In this document: positions 6,284 through 6,496 of the stretch, piece by piece
Layout: each line of letters opens with the position of its first letter
Position numbering within the stretch: position 1 is the stretch's first letter
Assembly (NCBI GenBank): GCA_027023665.1
Contig: JALVUY010000223.1
Location: 1-6,496 of the forward strand
Direction: 5' to 3'
Length of the DNA stretch: 6,496 nt
Source of the DNA: Methanocaldococcaceae archaeon
GTDB taxonomy: Archaea; AGJL01; Methanococci; Methanococcales; Methanocaldococcaceae
The notes under the pieces: model-generated
Databases searched by the model: none
Told to the model about the DNA's origin: nothing
What the model saw: the letters and a program-made list of their open reading frames with translations, nothing else
Program-made: the position numbers and the translations under genes

Positions 6284-6436
6284 TTATTCTTTTTTCTCTT
6301 TTTTTAAAGGAATGATTTTTAAGCCAACCTCTCCATTAATTGTGAAATTGTCAAATACAATTCTTACCTCGCTACCACTGCCCTCTAAAACCTTAGCTAT
6401 TTTTTCAATATCTACATTAACTTTAGGTAATTTTTC
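6284..6436 (-). pseudogene. C-terminal fragment of an unrecognised gene, 50 codons, no start codon
   Basis: This minus-strand frame encodes a protein-like sequence: KVNVDIEKIAKVLEGSGSEV, RIVFDNFTINGEVGLKI, then a lysine/glutamate tail and TAA at 6286-6284. The pattern of helix, strand, turn and strand is convincing for real protein. However, the frame holds no ATG, GTG or TTG and is closed upstream by TGA at 6439-6437, so it can only be the tail of a longer gene whose front is missing or out of frame. A short alternative front exists in another frame (ATG at 6444, MLEKNYLKLM then stop), which would require one frameshift to join. It sits just upstream of the 137-aa gene, its likely former operon partner. 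Confidence 0.55.
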
Positions 6437-6437
6437 T

Positions 6438-6496
6438 CAAGCATGGAAAGAAGTTGAAAAAATAAGTTTTGATAAATGGGGCGTAAAGGGTAAAGT
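6438..6496 (+). CDS. Possible plus-strand coding fragment running off the window
   Basis: From 6438 to the end the plus strand reads QAWKEVEKISFDKWGVKGKV in an open frame. It has two tryptophans, a higher G content than the DNA to its left, and a natural-looking residue pattern. The minus-strand frames over the same bases look unlike protein. The frame stays open upstream to a GTG at 6342, but that part overlaps the minus-strand fragment and is probably its shadow. No start or ribosome binding site is visible. A helix followed by WGVKGKV could be part of a mobile-element replication protein or transposase, but that is speculation. Confidence 0.3.

Overview
The window looks like chromosome from a hyperthermophilic methanogen of the Methanocaldococcus/Methanotorris group. 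It is very AT-rich, it uses archaeal AGGTGA-type ribosome binding sites placed 4-6 bases before starts, some genes start with TTG, and the TATA-like promoter elements are archaeal in style. The deaminase gene has the sequence and length (420 aa) of M. jannaschii 5'-deoxyadenosine deaminase. The genus assignment is inference from these traits; no database was searched.

Layout. Bases 1-132 (minus) hold the N-terminus of a P-loop ATPase of the RecF/OLD-like AAA type, cut by the window edge. Bases 206-1019 (minus) hold a decayed gene. Five consecutive reading-frame segments join into one protein-like sequence of about 270 aa, interrupted by four frame changes; the two longest pieces look like separate small genes if taken alone. 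Bases 1119-3433 (minus) are a two-gene operon. Its first gene is a 490-aa glutamine amidotransferase fused to a dethiobiotin-synthetase/CobQ-like P-loop domain, in the reverse of the usual CobQ order. The second is a membrane-anchored ClpP-class protein of the SDH serine-proteinase family. The two are joined by a TAATG stop/start overlap, and a T-rich terminator follows.

Divergent from that operon, with only a few tens of bases between starts, is a two-TM potassium channel with a C-terminal RCK domain (MthK type). After a 116-bp very AT-rich spacer comes dadD (plus), whose product deaminates 5'-deoxyadenosine and related nucleosides made by radical-SAM and SAM-dependent enzymes. dadD runs tail to tail, with a 2-bp gap, into an unrecognised 137-aa gene on the minus strand. 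Upstream of that gene is a 50-codon C-terminal gene fragment with no possible start codon. Its frame closes at about 6437, exactly where the sequence begins to look coding on the opposite strand. This suggests a rearrangement or insertion breakpoint at the right end.

The two ends (decayed gene next to a partial ATPase on the left; truncated gene and strand switch on the right) are the dynamic parts, while the middle is ordinary core genome. I found no tRNA, rRNA, CRISPR array or complete insertion sequence. I do not see a clear new biological system. The best leads are the hidden multi-frameshift gene, the domain-permuted amidotransferase with its membrane-protease partner, and the right-end breakpoint.
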